A stretch of DNA of 64,000 bases, from positions 1,537,502-1,601,501 of the forward strand of contig NZ_PQBZ01000034.1 in NCBI RefSeq assembly GCF_002964665.1, given 5' to 3'. The stretch's first letter is position 1. Each line of letters starts with the position of its first letter. Origin of the DNA: Pseudoalteromonas sp. T1lg23B. GTDB lineage: Bacteria; Pseudomonadota; Gammaproteobacteria; Enterobacterales; Alteromonadaceae. The notes under the pieces are model-generated. The model was not told the DNA's origin, ran no database searches, and worked only from the letters and a program-made list of their open reading frames with translations. The translations under genes and the position numbers were made by a program. Below are positions 28,608 to 37,875 of this stretch, piece by piece.

Positions 28608-28631
28608 CCGTGAGAGGGCTCCCTCTCACGG
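28608..28631. repeat. Strong inverted repeat between yacG and the Spy-like gene
   Basis: CCGTGAGAGG and CCTCTCACGG can form a 10-bp stem around a 4-base GCTC loop. It sits between converging genes where a terminator would be expected, but neither side has a T tract, so intrinsic termination is doubtful. Confidence 0.6.
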
Positions 28632-28649
28632 GCGGTCACTAAGTTACTT

Positions 28650-29090
28650 CTAGTTACTTTCCATCTTATGGTGTCTTTCCATTTCGCGATGCTTCATCTT
28701 AGCCAACTTGTCACGTTGCTCTTGATTTAACACCTGCCTGATTTGATGTTTGCTCTTCAATTTTGCAAGCAATGCTTCATTCTTTGCTTCGCTACGTTTA
28801 GCAATCAACGCTTTGGCCTGTTGCTCATCAAAGTAATCATTTTCCATCAATGCTTTAAATTCATCTTTGTGTTCAACGCGTGATGTTTTTAACGCTTTCA
28901 TTGCTGTCTTTTTCTGTTCAAGGATTTGAGCTATCTTGTCCTGCTGCGCCTGAGTTAGGTTGAGCTTTGCAGCTGCTTTTTCAGTGAGTAAAAAATGTTT
29001 ATCATGATGTCCGTGCCCAGCTTGGGCTAAAGAAGTAAATAATAACGTACCTGTAAGCGCTAATACGCTCAATGTTGATGTCACTTTCAT
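28650..29090 (-). CDS. Spy/CpxP-family periplasmic protein
   Basis: The 146-residue product has a cleavable signal peptide (MKVTSTLSVLALTGTLLF, cleavage probably after AQA), a His-rich start to the mature protein (GHGHHDKH) and LTxxQ-type motifs (LNLTQAQQDKI and LNQEQRDKL) in a helical, Lys-rich chain ending in HHKMESN. These are hallmarks of the Spy/CpxP family of periplasmic chaperone or stress proteins. It is divergent from cpxRA, exactly as cpxP is in E. coli, so a CpxP-like feedback role is likely. The His-rich ends suggest metal binding. Confidence 0.85.
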   Translation of the reverse strand: MKVTSTLSVLALTGTLLFTSLAQAGHGHHDKHFLLTEKAAAKLNLTQAQQDKIAQILEQKKTAMKALKTSRVEHKDEFKALMENDYFDEQQAKALIAKRSEAKNEALLAKLKSKHQIRQVLNQEQRDKLAKMKHREMERHHKMESN

Positions 29091-29163
29091 AGGGTGTTCC
29101 TCTGGGTTATCAATGAATACGTTGTTAGCTTAATCGCTCTGATGCAAAGCAACGCAAAGCAAT

Positions 29164-29179
29164 GTAAAGGCTGTGTAAA
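29164..29179 (+). promoter_or_regulatory. CpxR box between the Spy/CpxP-like gene and cpxR
   Basis: GTAAA (29164-29168) and GTAAA (29175-29179) are separated by 6 bases, matching the CpxR consensus of two GTAAA units. A third GTAAA lies at 29205-29209. The site is in the divergent gap and could control both the periplasmic stress protein and cpxRA itself. Confidence 0.7.
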
Positions 29180-29240
29180 GATCTGCAATTTAATATTTTG
29201 CAAGGTAAACTACTCTTATAGACCCATGAAAAAAGACGTT

Positions 29241-29927
29241 ATGAGTAAGCTGCTATTAATTGAAGACGATCACACTTTGAGTGATTTATTATGTGAGTAC
29301 CTAAGCGCTCAAGGCTGTGACGTGTCTCAGGCCTTTGATGGTGAAGCAGGTTTACAACTGGCGACCAGTGAATCATTCGATGTTATCTTGCTTGATGTCA
29401 TGCTGCCTGTGTTAGATGGTTTCGAAGTCCTTAAAAAACTCAGAGCAACGCACTTAACGCCCGTTATTATGCTTACGGCCAAAGGGGATGACTTTGACCG
29501 CATATTTGGTCTTGAATTGGGCGCTGATGATTATCTGCCAAAACCCTTTAACCACAGAGAACTACTCGCTCGTATACATGCAATTGGTCGCCGGATTGAT
29601 TATGTAAAACAAGCAAGCCAACAAACGCAGCTCATGAATATCAATCACGTCACACTCAATGAATCTGCACGCCGAGTGAGTGTAGATGGTCATGAACTTA
29701 CACTAACAGGCACTGAATTTGCGGTCTTGTATCAGCTCATGAGTCATGTTGGTAAGGTCGTCAGTAAAGATACATTGAGTCAACACGTACTTGGTCGGCG
29801 TTTGGCACCTTTTGATCGCTCCATTGATGTACATGTCAGTAACTTGCGTAAGAAAATAGCTAAATACAATGATTGCAATTGTATACAGACCATCAGGGGC
29901 AGCGGCTATGTTTTCTTGGATCAGTAA
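29241..29927 (+). CDS. cpxR: CpxR-type response regulator
   Basis: A 228-residue OmpR/PhoB-class regulator. The receiver domain has the acidic pair EDD, the phospho-acceptor Asp in VILLDVMLPVLDG, VIMLTAKG and the Lys of YLPKPFNHRELLARI. The C-terminal winged helix ends CIQTIRGSGYVFL. Close similarity to CpxR, the divergent CpxP-like gene, fieF nearby and a CpxR box all support envelope-stress function. I use ATG 29241 (MSKLLLIEDD). ATG 29226 in the same frame would add five residues, and neither has a strong Shine-Dalgarno. Confidence 0.9.
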   Translation: MSKLLLIEDDHTLSDLLCEYLSAQGCDVSQAFDGEAGLQLATSESFDVILLDVMLPVLDGFEVLKKLRATHLTPVIMLTAKGDDFDRIFGLELGADDYLPKPFNHRELLARIHAIGRRIDYVKQASQQTQLMNINHVTLNESARRVSVDGHELTLTGTEFAVLYQLMSHVGKVVSKDTLSQHVLGRRLAPFDRSIDVHVSNLRKKIAKYNDCNCIQTIRGSGYVFLDQ

Positions 29928-31320
29928 TATTCAAAAGTGCTGCCAAAAGGCGCGCCAAAGCATTCGTCCATCAGGACTGTTTTTCCAAGCTTTTTTGGGG
30001 TTTTGGCTCACTATTATCAGTATTCTAATATTACTTGTTGCACTCAGTCAGCTACAGCCTGAGCGACTTGAAACGAAAGCGCTAAAAGGAAAGTTGTTAG
30101 ATTCTCTGGTCCATCTACAACACAATATCGATAGGTTGGTAAACGTCAAACACAAACCTCTTGAGAAGGTCATTAATCATCCAAGGTTTAACGAACATAA
30201 ATGGCTGTATTTAGCCCATTCAAATATAGAGCAAAGCCTGACATCACAGCCTAATAAGCACAACTTAGACTTGTCTTTACTGCACTTTGATGAACCGCAA
30301 GCTCCCCAATTTATCGCCACAGAGCGCTACTTTGCTTACGGCCCTTTTGAAATCAATGCTGAAGGTGAACGTTATCAGCTTTTCCAAATAAAGCCTTTGC
30401 GTGAACCGCCTTTGTTAATGCGTATGAAAATGCTGCCCTTTTGGCTCAAAGCACTCGCAGTACTGTTACCCTCCGTACTACTGAGTATCCTTTTTAGTCG
30501 TCGTCTAGTTGCCCCGCTCAACTCTTTAGGAAGCAGCGCGAAAGCACTGGCATCAGGGGAGCTTACAGCGCGAGTGCAAATACCCAAGCATCGCCACGAC
30601 GAAGTTACCACGCTGATGTATGACTTCAATCATATGGCAGACAAGCTGGAGCAAAGCGTTAACACACATAAGCAGCTACTGGCGGACGTATCCCATGAAC
30701 TGCGCTCTCCACTTACTCGCTTGAGTCTGGCCAATGCACTGGCTCAGGACAACGCAAACGAACAACAACTCGCCTATTTGACTCGAATTGAAAAAGAAGC
30801 CCAATGTCTGGATAAAATGCTGTCTGATATTTTAACACTTTCACGTCTGGAGCACGGGCAGCAGACATTGCATATGCAGCAGGTCAGTATGGCAACCTTA
30901 CTTGATAACTTACTACTAGATGCGCATTTTGAAGCCGAGCAAATGGGTAAAGAGTTGAAGGTTACAACACTGCCAAAACTGACGTTAGAGTGTGATGGAG
31001 AGTTACTCAGCAGTGCGATTGAAAATGTACTGCGCAATGCCATCAAGTATGCGCAGCAAACTATAAGTATGTCCTTTTCAGTAACAAATAATCAGGTTGA
31101 AATTTGTATCACTGATGATGGAGAAGGTGTATCTGATGATGCACTCCAACAGCTGTGCCAGCCTTTTTTTCGCACCAGTCAGTCGCGAAACCGTGACAGT
31201 GGTGGAATTGGACTAGGCCTAGCCATTGCCAAACGTGCTATTTTCGCGCACCATGGTACTTTGACGTTTAAACACAATCAGCCCCATGGCCTTTTAGTGA
31301 TAATGACACTACCGATATGA
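29908..31320 (+). CDS. cpxA: CpxA-type sensor histidine kinase
   Basis: The 470-residue sensor has a first membrane segment (FWLTIISILILLVALSQ, ~29-45), a periplasmic domain of ~120 residues, a second membrane segment (~173-195), HAMP, then the H-box LLADVSHELRSPLTRLS, N-box ENVLRNAIKYA and G boxes DDGEGV and GGIGLGLAIAK. I start at ATG 29908, 8 bases after AGGGG and overlapping the end of cpxR by 20 bases. An earlier in-frame ATG at 29869 lacks such a site. The stop overlaps the next start (ATGA). Confidence 0.9.
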   Translation: MFSWISNIQKCCQKARQSIRPSGLFFQAFLGFWLTIISILILLVALSQLQPERLETKALKGKLLDSLVHLQHNIDRLVNVKHKPLEKVINHPRFNEHKWLYLAHSNIEQSLTSQPNKHNLDLSLLHFDEPQAPQFIATERYFAYGPFEINAEGERYQLFQIKPLREPPLLMRMKMLPFWLKALAVLLPSVLLSILFSRRLVAPLNSLGSSAKALASGELTARVQIPKHRHDEVTTLMYDFNHMADKLEQSVNTHKQLLADVSHELRSPLTRLSLANALAQDNANEQQLAYLTRIEKEAQCLDKMLSDILTLSRLEHGQQTLHMQQVSMATLLDNLLLDAHFEAEQMGKELKVTTLPKLTLECDGELLSSAIENVLRNAIKYAQQTISMSFSVTNNQVEICITDDGEGVSDDALQQLCQPFFRTSQSRNRDSGGIGLGLAIAKRAIFAHHGTLTFKHNQPHGLLVIMTLPI

Positions 31321-32285
31321 ACTTTTATAGCTACAGCTCCGCATTGGCGCTACATCATGGCGACATCGAAAAACACTGGCAACAATCCCAGCAAGGCTAT
31401 TTTGTTGGTTCTTCTGGGCGTTTATTTTACAGCTACCACGTACCCGCAGCAGCTAAATACAGTGTAGTACTGGTCAATGGTCGTATTGAATCTGCATGGA
31501 AGTATCAAGAGCTGCTTTGGGAGCTAGCACAAAATAGCGTCGCCGTTTTTACCTATGACCATATTGGTCAAGGGTTATCTGAGCGATTGACTGCCAACCC
31601 TCAAATTGGCTATGTAAAACAGTTTTCAGACTATAGTGATGACTTAAACACCTTCATTGATAAGATTGTGCGACCAGCACAAAAAGGTGAACTCTTTATA
31701 TTGGCGCACTCCATGGGCGCAGCTATTACCTGTGACTACCTAGCTCGCCATGATAACCACATCAGCGGAGCCTTCTTATCTGCGCCTATGTTTGATATTC
31801 ATACCCACAATACCCCGTATCAACTCGCAAAGTGGATAGCTAAAATAGGCTGCTGGCTCGGATTAGGTAAATTTTATGCGGTTGGACAAAGTAATTACCT
31901 CAACCTACCGTTTGATGAAAACCAGCTCACTCACTGCCATACACGCTATCAACGCTTTCGAACATTATATCAAAATGAGGCCGAACTGTGCTTAGGTGGT
32001 GTAAGCTTTGGCTGGCTCAATCAAGCTTTTAAATTTATCAGCTCCATACCTAAGCTAGATATTCATTGCCCGATATTTATTGCCAGCGCAGAACAAGACG
32101 AAGTGGTTGATAATCGCGCCCAAGCTGCTTTTGTACAAAGCCACCCAACGGCGCAATTACACACCTTTGCAGGTGCCAGACATGAACTTTTATGTGAGCA
32201 AGATGCTATCCGTTATGGGGTGATGGAGCACTTTTATCAATTTTGTGATGACTTAGCTTTTACCGCCAAAGACACAGGATCCTGA
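31317..32285 (+). CDS. Alpha/beta hydrolase, lysophospholipase-like
   Basis: The 322-residue protein is a serine hydrolase of the monoacylglycerol lipase/lysophospholipase L2 (PldB) type. It has an oxyanion region (VVLVNGRIESAWKYQELLWEL), YDHIGQGLSER, nucleophile elbow AHSMG, the catalytic-Asp region ASAEQDEVVDN and a catalytic His in GARHELLCE. There is no signal peptide. Its ATG overlaps the cpxA stop, so it is translationally coupled to the stress system. Membrane lipid turnover under envelope stress is a reasonable inference. Its last 49 bases overlap fieF on the other strand. Confidence 0.85.
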   Translation: MNFYSYSSALALHHGDIEKHWQQSQQGYFVGSSGRLFYSYHVPAAAKYSVVLVNGRIESAWKYQELLWELAQNSVAVFTYDHIGQGLSERLTANPQIGYVKQFSDYSDDLNTFIDKIVRPAQKGELFILAHSMGAAITCDYLARHDNHISGAFLSAPMFDIHTHNTPYQLAKWIAKIGCWLGLGKFYAVGQSNYLNLPFDENQLTHCHTRYQRFRTLYQNEAELCLGGVSFGWLNQAFKFISSIPKLDIHCPIFIASAEQDEVVDNRAQAAFVQSHPTAQLHTFAGARHELLCEQDAIRYGVMEHFYQFCDDLAFTAKDTGS

Positions 32286-33136
32286 TGTATAAGTACATCC
32301 AAGTCACCTTCAAAAGCCTGTTGAATTATCTCAACCACCTCATCAGATACCGCGTGAGCGCGCATCAAAGGCATATCATCATCCAGTTCTAGATGTAATT
32401 GGATAAACTTTACTTTACCACTTTGGCGGGTGCGTAAATCATGTACGCCATATACCTCGTCATGACTAGAAGCCAATAGCACTATTTCGGCTTTCTCTTC
32501 ATCAGGAAGCTCCTTATCCATCAAGTGAGCTGCACTTTCTTTCGCAATGTCCCAGCAATTGTAAAGTAGGTAGCCTGCAACTCCGATGGCAAAAATAGGA
32601 TCCGCATTGGACATCCCGTAATAGGAAAGTAGGATTGCCACTAAGACCGCCAAATTCAATAAAACATCTCCCTTATAATGCAATGAGTCTGCTTTTACAG
32701 CGACTGAATGTGTACGTTTGACCACTTGATATTGGACCATAACCACCAACAAGGTACAGACAATGGCAAACAAACTCACCCATACGCCAAGCAAAGAATG
32801 TTTAAGTACGACGGGATTGAACATCCGCTCTATAGCGTGAAATGAAAGTAAAATGGCCGACCCCGCGATAAATGCAGCTTGCCCTAGCCCAGCCAACGCC
32901 TCCGCCTTACCATGCCCAAAACGGTGTTCATCATCGGCAGGACGCAACGCATAACTTAATACCAGAAAGCTCATCATCGAGGCGCTAATATCCAGTAATG
33001 AATCTGTTAGAGAGCCCAGCATTGAAGCGCTTCCAGAAGCTAGCCACGCCCAACATTTGGTCGCTATCATTAAACTCACCATTATCATAGTGAATATGCT
33101 CGCAAAGCGAACGAGTACATCATAACTTGGTTTCAC
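32237..33136 (-). CDS. fieF: Cation-efflux protein FieF (CDF family)
   Basis: A 299-residue cation diffusion facilitator that exports Fe(II)/Zn(II) across the inner membrane by proton antiport. Six membrane segments are visible. Metal-site residues appear in LTDSLLDISASM and HYKGDVLLN, and HRFGHGKAEAL is a family marker. The C-terminal cytoplasmic metal-binding domain carries HDLRTRQSGKVKFIQLHLELD. The sequence is very close to E. coli FieF (YiiP, 300 aa), which also neighbours cpx genes. The 3' end overlaps the opposing hydrolase gene by 49 bases. Confidence 0.94.
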   Translation of the reverse strand: MKPSYDVLVRFASIFTMIMVSLMIATKCWAWLASGSASMLGSLTDSLLDISASMMSFLVLSYALRPADDEHRFGHGKAEALAGLGQAAFIAGSAILLSFHAIERMFNPVVLKHSLLGVWVSLFAIVCTLLVVMVQYQVVKRTHSVAVKADSLHYKGDVLLNLAVLVAILLSYYGMSNADPIFAIGVAGYLLYNCWDIAKESAAHLMDKELPDEEKAEIVLLASSHDEVYGVHDLRTRQSGKVKFIQLHLELDDDMPLMRAHAVSDEVVEIIQQAFEGDLDVLIHQDPVSLAVKAKSSQN

Positions 33137-33314
33137 AGCTTCCCCAGTATTGTTATTTCATGCAGACTTGCAAAAGTACCTACCATTTCAATAGTGTACA
33201 GTTTAGCTAAATGAAGTGAAATATTGATGACATATAAGCGTAAAACAATACACAAAGCTTACTCATAACTTGCCATTTCGCTATACTAAGCACAGCTAAT
33301 TTTTCGAGGTTATT

Positions 33315-33779
33315 ATGTTAGATATTGTGCTTTACCAACCTGAGATCCCACCCAATACGGGAAACATCATTCGCTTATGTGCCAACACAGGCTATGCGCT
33401 ACACCTTATTGAGCCTTTGGGATTTGAATGGGATGACAAGCGTGTTAAACGTGCCGGATTGGATTATCACGAGTTTAGCAATGTGCAACGACACGCCTCG
33501 TTTGAGGACTACCTGCAAGCTCGTCAGCCAAAACGCGTATTCGCTTGCACAACCAAGGGTAAAAAATACCATCATCAGCCTGAATATCAAGCAGGAGATT
33601 GCCTGCTTTTCGGCCCAGAAACACGTGGCTTACCTGAAGAAATTATTTTCTCATTACCTGAAGAGCAACGTCTGCGCATTCCTATGCGCCCAGACAGCCG
33701 CAGCATGAACTTATCCAACGCAGTGGCCGTATTTGTATACGAGTCTTGGCGTCAGCTAGATTTTGCTAATGCCACATAA
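33315..33779 (+). CDS. trmL: tRNA (cytidine(34)-2'-O)-methyltransferase TrmL
   Basis: TrmL 2'-O-methylates the wobble base of leucine tRNAs. The 154-residue SPOUT protein, with the knotted SAM site, shows [20 protein letters not shown], the [21 protein letters not shown] motif, [14 protein letters not shown] and [19 protein letters not shown]. Length is as in E. coli (157). CGAGG precedes the ATG by 6 bases. It converges on gpsA and shares a bidirectional terminator with it. Confidence 0.95.
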   Translation: MLDIVLYQPEIPPNTGNIIRLCANTGYALHLIEPLGFEWDDKRVKRAGLDYHEFSNVQRHASFEDYLQARQPKRVFACTTKGKKYHHQPEYQAGDCLLFGPETRGLPEEIIFSLPEEQRLRIPMRPDSRSMNLSNAVAVFVYESWRQLDFANAT

Positions 33780-33805
33780 AAAAAGCGGAATTTACTCCGC
33801 TTTTT
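33780..33805. terminator. Bidirectional terminator between trmL and gpsA
   Basis: AAAAAGCGGA (33780-33789) pairs with TCCGCTTTTT (33796-33805) around a 6-base loop. A runs on one side and T runs on the other let it work for both genes. The gpsA stop codon lies inside the loop. Confidence 0.88.
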
Positions 33806-34799
33806 GTTCTCTTCCAAGCAGCGCCATGGCTGCTTCTTTTACATCTTTTTGCTGATATAGCACTTGATATATTTGCTCAGTAATGGGCATTTCAATACCA
33901 CTGCGTTGGGCAAGTAAATACACTTCTTTGGTATTGCGATAGCCCTCTACAACCTGACCAATGCTCTGCATAGCCTCATCAACGCCAAGACCTTTACCTA
34001 GCGCTAGACCAAAACGGCGATTACGAGATTGATTGTCCGTACAGGTCAAGATTAAGTCGCCCAAGCCTGCCATACCCATAAAGGTTTCCGAACGCGCACC
34101 CAGCGCCTTGCCTAAGCGACAAAGTTCCGCAAGCCCCCGAGTAATGAGAGCAGTGCGCGCATTAGCACCGAAGCCAAATCCGTCAGACATACCTGCGCCA
34201 ATCGCAATGACATTTTTCACCGCGCCCCCAAGCTGAATACCAATGAAGTCATCATTACTATAAACCCTAAAAGAGCGTCCACAGTGTAATAACTTAGCAA
34301 GTTCAGAGGCAAAATCCGTATCGGTCGCAGCGACAGAAATCGCGGTGGGCAGACCTGCTGCCATTTCTTTAGCAAAGGTTGGACCTGAAAGCACCGCCAA
34401 AGGAACCTTGTCGCCCAATTGCTGCAGCGCCACTTCTTGTAACAAACGTCCGGTATCGGGTTCTAACCCTTTCGTTGCCCATGCCACTTTTGCGTTGGGT
34501 AAAAGATCATCACGAATTAGCGCTAGCGTGTCAGCAAACGCGTGGCTTGGCACCACCAGCAATACAATTTCACTGGCTTGCACGGCACGCTTTAAATCAC
34601 TTTCAAGCTGTAATGACTCAGGAAACTGACAATCAGGTAAATAACGCTGGTTTCTACGCTCAGCTGCAAGCGTCGCAACGTCGTCTTTGTTTCGCCCCCA
34701 CAATGTCACTTTATGACCATTTCGGGCAAAACAAATAGCAAGGGCGGTGCCATAAGACCCCGCCCCTAATACAGTTACAGCTGACTGAACTGAACTCAT
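33792..34799 (-). CDS. gpsA: NAD(P)-dependent glycerol-3-phosphate dehydrogenase GpsA
   Basis: GpsA reduces dihydroxyacetone phosphate to glycerol-3-phosphate for phospholipid synthesis. The 335-residue protein shows the Rossmann motif [13 protein letters not shown] at residues ~10-22, [31 protein letters not shown], the catalytic [17 protein letters not shown] and [20 protein letters not shown]. Its start is 4 bases from the corrected stop of secB, the classic secB-gpsA linkage, so it is the last gene of a rhodanese-grxC-secB-gpsA operon. Confidence 0.97.
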   Translation of the reverse strand: MSSVQSAVTVLGAGSYGTALAICFARNGHKVTLWGRNKDDVATLAAERRNQRYLPDCQFPESLQLESDLKRAVQASEIVLLVVPSHAFADTLALIRDDLLPNAKVAWATKGLEPDTGRLLQEVALQQLGDKVPLAVLSGPTFAKEMAAGLPTAISVAATDTDFASELAKLLHCGRSFRVYSNDDFIGIQLGGAVKNVIAIGAGMSDGFGFGANARTALITRGLAELCRLGKALGARSETFMGMAGLGDLILTCTDNQSRNRRFGLALGKGLGVDEAMQSIGQVVEGYRNTKEVYLLAQRSGIEMPITEQIYQVLYQQKDVKEAAMALLGREQKAE

Positions 34800-34802
34800 T
34801 GA

Positions 34803-35287
34803 TTAAGCGTCAGCAGTTTGCTCTGCCTGCGCTGCTCTTTGCTGCATGTACTGAGCAAATAGCGCGTCGAAGTTAACTGGTGCTAAGTTTAACTGCGGGA
34901 ACGTACCACGGTTTACTAAGCTTGCAACAGTTCACGAGCATATGGGAAAAGAATGTTTGGACAGAAAGCGCCAAGCATGTGTGCCATTTGTACTTCCTCT
35001 AAATCAGCAATAGAGAAAATACCCGCTTGTTGAATTTCACATAAGAAAGCCGTTTCTTCACCGATTGTCGCAGTTACAGTTAACGCAAGTACAACTTCAT
35101 AGATGTTGTTGTCTAGCTTTTCTGAACGCGTATCCATATCTAGCTTAACTTCTGGTGTCCACTCTTTTTGGAAAATCGCAGGTGAGTTAGGCGTTTCAAA
35201 AGAAACATCTTTTGTGTAAATGCGTTGAATGTTGAATTGTGCGCCTTGTTGTTGTTCTGCTGCTGCGTTTTGATTTTGATCTGTCAT
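34803..35287 (-). pseudogene. secB: Protein-export chaperone SecB, interrupted by a one-base frameshift
   Basis: SecB keeps preproteins unfolded and delivers them to SecA. From ATG 35287 the frame reads [17 protein letters not shown], the conserved SecB start, through [17 protein letters not shown], then stops early after 123 codons (34916). The expected C-terminus, [20 protein letters not shown], is present in another frame and ends at TAA 34803-34805. Restoring one G on the coding strand next to 34928 gives [12 protein letters not shown] and a normal 161-residue protein (E. coli 155). With dnaG also broken by one base, sequencing error is more likely than true loss. Confidence 0.93.
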
Positions 35288-35326
35288 GAGTGTTCCTAGA
35301 TTCTTTAGATTTTATTAAATGTAGTT

Positions 35327-35584
35327 TTAAATATTAAGCAAGGCGTTTAACTCACCTTTTGCTTCAATGGCCATCATATCGTCACAGCCACCGATGTGGT
35401 TATTGTCGATAAAAATCTGCGGTACGGTGTAGCCACCGTTCGCTTTCTCTATCATTTCATCACGTAACTCGGGCTGCTTACCAATATCATATTCGGTGTA
35501 CGTGACACCTTTTGCATCAAGTAATGCTTTGGCACGATGGCAAAAAGGACAATAGTCTTTTGTATAGATCACAACTTGTGTCAT
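35327..35584 (-). CDS. grxC: Glutaredoxin 3
   Basis: An 85-residue monothiol/dithiol oxidoreductase that uses glutathione to reduce disulfides. It has the active site CPFC (residues 12-15, in TKDYCPFCHRAKALL), the cis-Pro segment GYTVPQIFIDNNHIGGCDD and the usual length (E. coli GrxC 83). It lies between the rhodanese-like gene and secB, an order conserved with E. coli yibN-grxC-secB-gpsA. Confidence 0.95.
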   Translation of the reverse strand: MTQVVIYTKDYCPFCHRAKALLDAKGVTYTEYDIGKQPELRDEMIEKANGGYTVPQIFIDNNHIGGCDDMMAIEAKGELNALLNI

Positions 35585-35596
35585 ATGTGCTCCTCA

Positions 35597-36028
35597 TTAT
35601 TTTCCATTTGTGGTCGGTAGCCCAGCACTTTGCCAAGCGCCCATACCGCCGTTGAGCACATAGACTTGCTCATATCCTGCTTTATGCATAGTGTTTGCTA
35701 TGCCCGAGGCTGTCATGCCTGTAGTACACACAAGTATAATGGGTTTGTTTTTGTGCTTTTCAAGACCCGCAAAGTCACTTTGTTTCGCTTTTTCAGCACT
35801 TAGCTGTATCGCCCCTGCAATTCTGCCCGAGTTAAACTCCTTTACAGGACGAATATCAACAACTTGACCTTCTTCTCTGTTTACCAGCAAAGTCAGTTGT
35901 TGAGGGTTGATCTGTCTAATGGCTGAAAATTTACTTTTGAACCAGCTGGCGACAATCAAAATCACCAAAGCCAGCCAGATAATGCTCAAAATAGCATTAT
36001 TACCAATAAATTCGATGTATTGTTCCAT
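35597..36028 (-). CDS. Membrane-anchored rhodanese-like protein (YibN type)
   Basis: The 143-residue protein has an N-terminal membrane segment (AILSIIWLALVILIVASWF) followed by a rhodanese domain with VVDIRPVKEFNSGRIAGAIQ and the active-site loop VCTTGMTASGIA carrying the catalytic Cys (~102). The family may transfer sulfur, but the YibN substrate is unknown. It is first in the operon with grxC (12 bases apart), secB and gpsA, as in E. coli. Confidence 0.92.
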   Translation of the reverse strand: MEQYIEFIGNNAILSIIWLALVILIVASWFKSKFSAIRQINPQQLTLLVNREEGQVVDIRPVKEFNSGRIAGAIQLSAEKAKQSDFAGLEKHKNKPIILVCTTGMTASGIANTMHKAGYEQVYVLNGGMGAWQSAGLPTTNGK

Positions 36029-36328
36029 GCACCTTCCAACTTAACAGTGTTGAATGCTTTGCCTCTGTCTAGCTCAAGCACCCATATAATGAATAGCCTC
36101 GCAGTATACATTTTGCGATCCTTTCGGTATAGCCCTTTGTGGTGAACAGTTATTGCCATAATGCAAGCACTCAACTTTGAAAACCGTCATCAAGTTGAGG
36201 ATAAATCATAGCGGCAGGGCTGAATATTTACACAAAACAAGGTATGCTAATGGCGATAATTTTGTCGTGCTTAAGTGTCAATCCATCTCTGAGACACAAA
36301 TAACGAGATAAGTTCTAAAGGAGCCCAA
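36029..36328. other. Divergent intergenic region between the rhodanese gene and gpmI
   Basis: These 300 bases separate two divergent operons and hold no credible gene. The clear structure is an inverted repeat: CTCAACTT (36170-36177) and AAGTTGAG (36192-36199) with a 14-base interior. A Shine-Dalgarno (AAAGGAG) sits just before gpmI. I could not assign a convincing promoter pair. Confidence 0.6.
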
Positions 36329-37873
36329 ATGACAGCACAAAAAAAACCACTGGTTCTAATGATTTTAGACGGTTGGGGTTATAGAGAAGAATCCGAAAGT
36401 AACGCTATTCTAGCGGCCAATACCCCAGTGCTAGACAATTTATGGCAAAGCAAACCTCGCACGCTCATCTCTGGCTCGGGGTTAGATGTAGGACTTCCCG
36501 ATGGTCAAATGGGTAACTCAGAGGTAGGTCACGTTAACCTTGGCGCAGGCAGAATTGTTTATCAAGATTTTACCCGCATCACTAAAGCAATTGATGACGG
36601 TGAGTTTGAACACAATCCCGTATTGTTAGAAAGCATCGACAAAGCGGTCGCTGCTGGAAAAGCCGTTCATTTAATGGGGCTGTTAAGTCCAGGTGGTGTA
36701 CATAGTCATGAAGATCATATTGTCGCAGGCATCAAACTAGCGGCCCAGCGTGGTGCAAAGGCTGTTTATTTTCATGCATTCCTAGACGGTAGAGATACTC
36801 CCCCTCGTAGCGCTCAAGCATCAATTGAACGCATCGAAGCGCTGTTTGCACAACTCAACTGTGGTCGTTTAGCGTCTATTGTTGGTCGTTATTATGCAAT
36901 GGATAGAGACAACCGCTGGGATCGAATCGAAGCGGCATACAATTTGATGGTCTGCGCAGAAGGTGATTTCACATTCGATGATGGCGTTACTGCGCTAAAT
37001 GCAGCCTATGCACGCGATGAAAATGACGAGTTTGTTAAAGCCAGTGTGATCCAGCCCAATGATGCGGCGCCTGCCACCATCAATGATGGTGACACGCTGA
37101 TTTTTATGAACTTCAGAGCGGACAGAGCTCGACAAATGACGCGAGCATTTGTTGATAGTGAGTTTGCAGGCTTTAGTAAAAAAGTCGCGCCAGCATTAAG
37201 CGCCTTTGTGATGATGACAGAATATGCCGCAGACATAAAAGCTCCCGTAGCGTTTGCTCCTGAAGCACTTAACAATGTATTGGGTGAGTGGCTAGCGAAA
37301 CATAATAAAACGCAATTACGTATTTCTGAAACAGAAAAGTACGCACACGTCACATTCTTCTTCAGTGGTGGCAGAGAAGCTGAGTTTGAAGGTGAAAAGC
37401 GAGAACTTATCCCTTCACCGCAAGTAGCAACTTACGACCTACAGCCTGAAATGAACTCTGAGCTACTCACCGACAAATTAGTCGAAGCCATTCATAGCGG
37501 CGAGTATGACGTAATCATTTGTAACTATCCCAATGGCGATATGGTAGGACATTCTGGCGTATTTAGCGCAGCAGTGAAAGCCTGTGAAGCTGTTGATAAA
37601 TGTGTCGGCCGAGTGATCAGTGCTCTCGAAGAGGTAGGTGGCGAAGCTTTGATAACTGCCGACCATGGAAATGCCGAACAAATGACCAATGCTAAAACAG
37701 GTCAGGCACATACCGCTCATACTTCAGAGCCCGTGCCATTTATCTATGTGGGTCGAGATGCTCAACCACACAGTGGTAAAACTCTCAGTGATGTAGCACC
37801 GACTATGTTACACCTACTAGGCATGGAGCAACCAAGCGAAATGACTGGTACACCAATAATGACCTTGAAATAA
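36329..37873 (+). CDS. gpmI: 2,3-bisphosphoglycerate-independent phosphoglycerate mutase
   Basis: This manganese enzyme (GpmM/iPGM) interconverts 3- and 2-phosphoglycerate in glycolysis. The 514-residue protein, the same length as in E. coli, shows metal-site [13 protein letters not shown] (Asp ~14), the catalytic Ser in [10 protein letters not shown] (~65), [29 protein letters not shown] sequence, [12 protein letters not shown] and [18 protein letters not shown] precedes the ATG by 8 bases. envC starts 2 bases after its stop, a conserved gpmI-envC-yibQ order. Confidence 0.97.
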   Translation: MTAQKKPLVLMILDGWGYREESESNAILAANTPVLDNLWQSKPRTLISGSGLDVGLPDGQMGNSEVGHVNLGAGRIVYQDFTRITKAIDDGEFEHNPVLLESIDKAVAAGKAVHLMGLLSPGGVHSHEDHIVAGIKLAAQRGAKAVYFHAFLDGRDTPPRSAQASIERIEALFAQLNCGRLASIVGRYYAMDRDNRWDRIEAAYNLMVCAEGDFTFDDGVTALNAAYARDENDEFVKASVIQPNDAAPATINDGDTLIFMNFRADRARQMTRAFVDSEFAGFSKKVAPALSAFVMMTEYAADIKAPVAFAPEALNNVLGEWLAKHNKTQLRISETEKYAHVTFFFSGGREAEFEGEKRELIPSPQVATYDLQPEMNSELLTDKLVEAIHSGEYDVIICNYPNGDMVGHSGVFSAAVKACEAVDKCVGRVISALEEVGGEALITADHGNAEQMTNAKTGQAHTAHTSEPVPFIYVGRDAQPHSGKTLSDVAPTMLHLLGMEQPSEMTGTPIMTLK

Positions 37874-37875
37874 CC

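Noticed and set aside
28608..28631. Intrinsic terminator between yacG and the Spy-like gene
   Set aside because: The stem is strong but there is no T tract on either strand, so I list it only as an inverted repeat.
34345..34738. Open frames on the + strand inside gpsA
   Set aside because: They are antisense to a highly conserved gene, lack ribosome-binding sites and have no recognisable domains. The same applies to many long reverse-frame openings inside purD, dusB, rpoD, pgk and fbaA.
36170..36199. Regulatory operator before gpmI
   Set aside because: The inverted repeat is real, but I could not place it relative to a credible promoter or match it to a known regulator.
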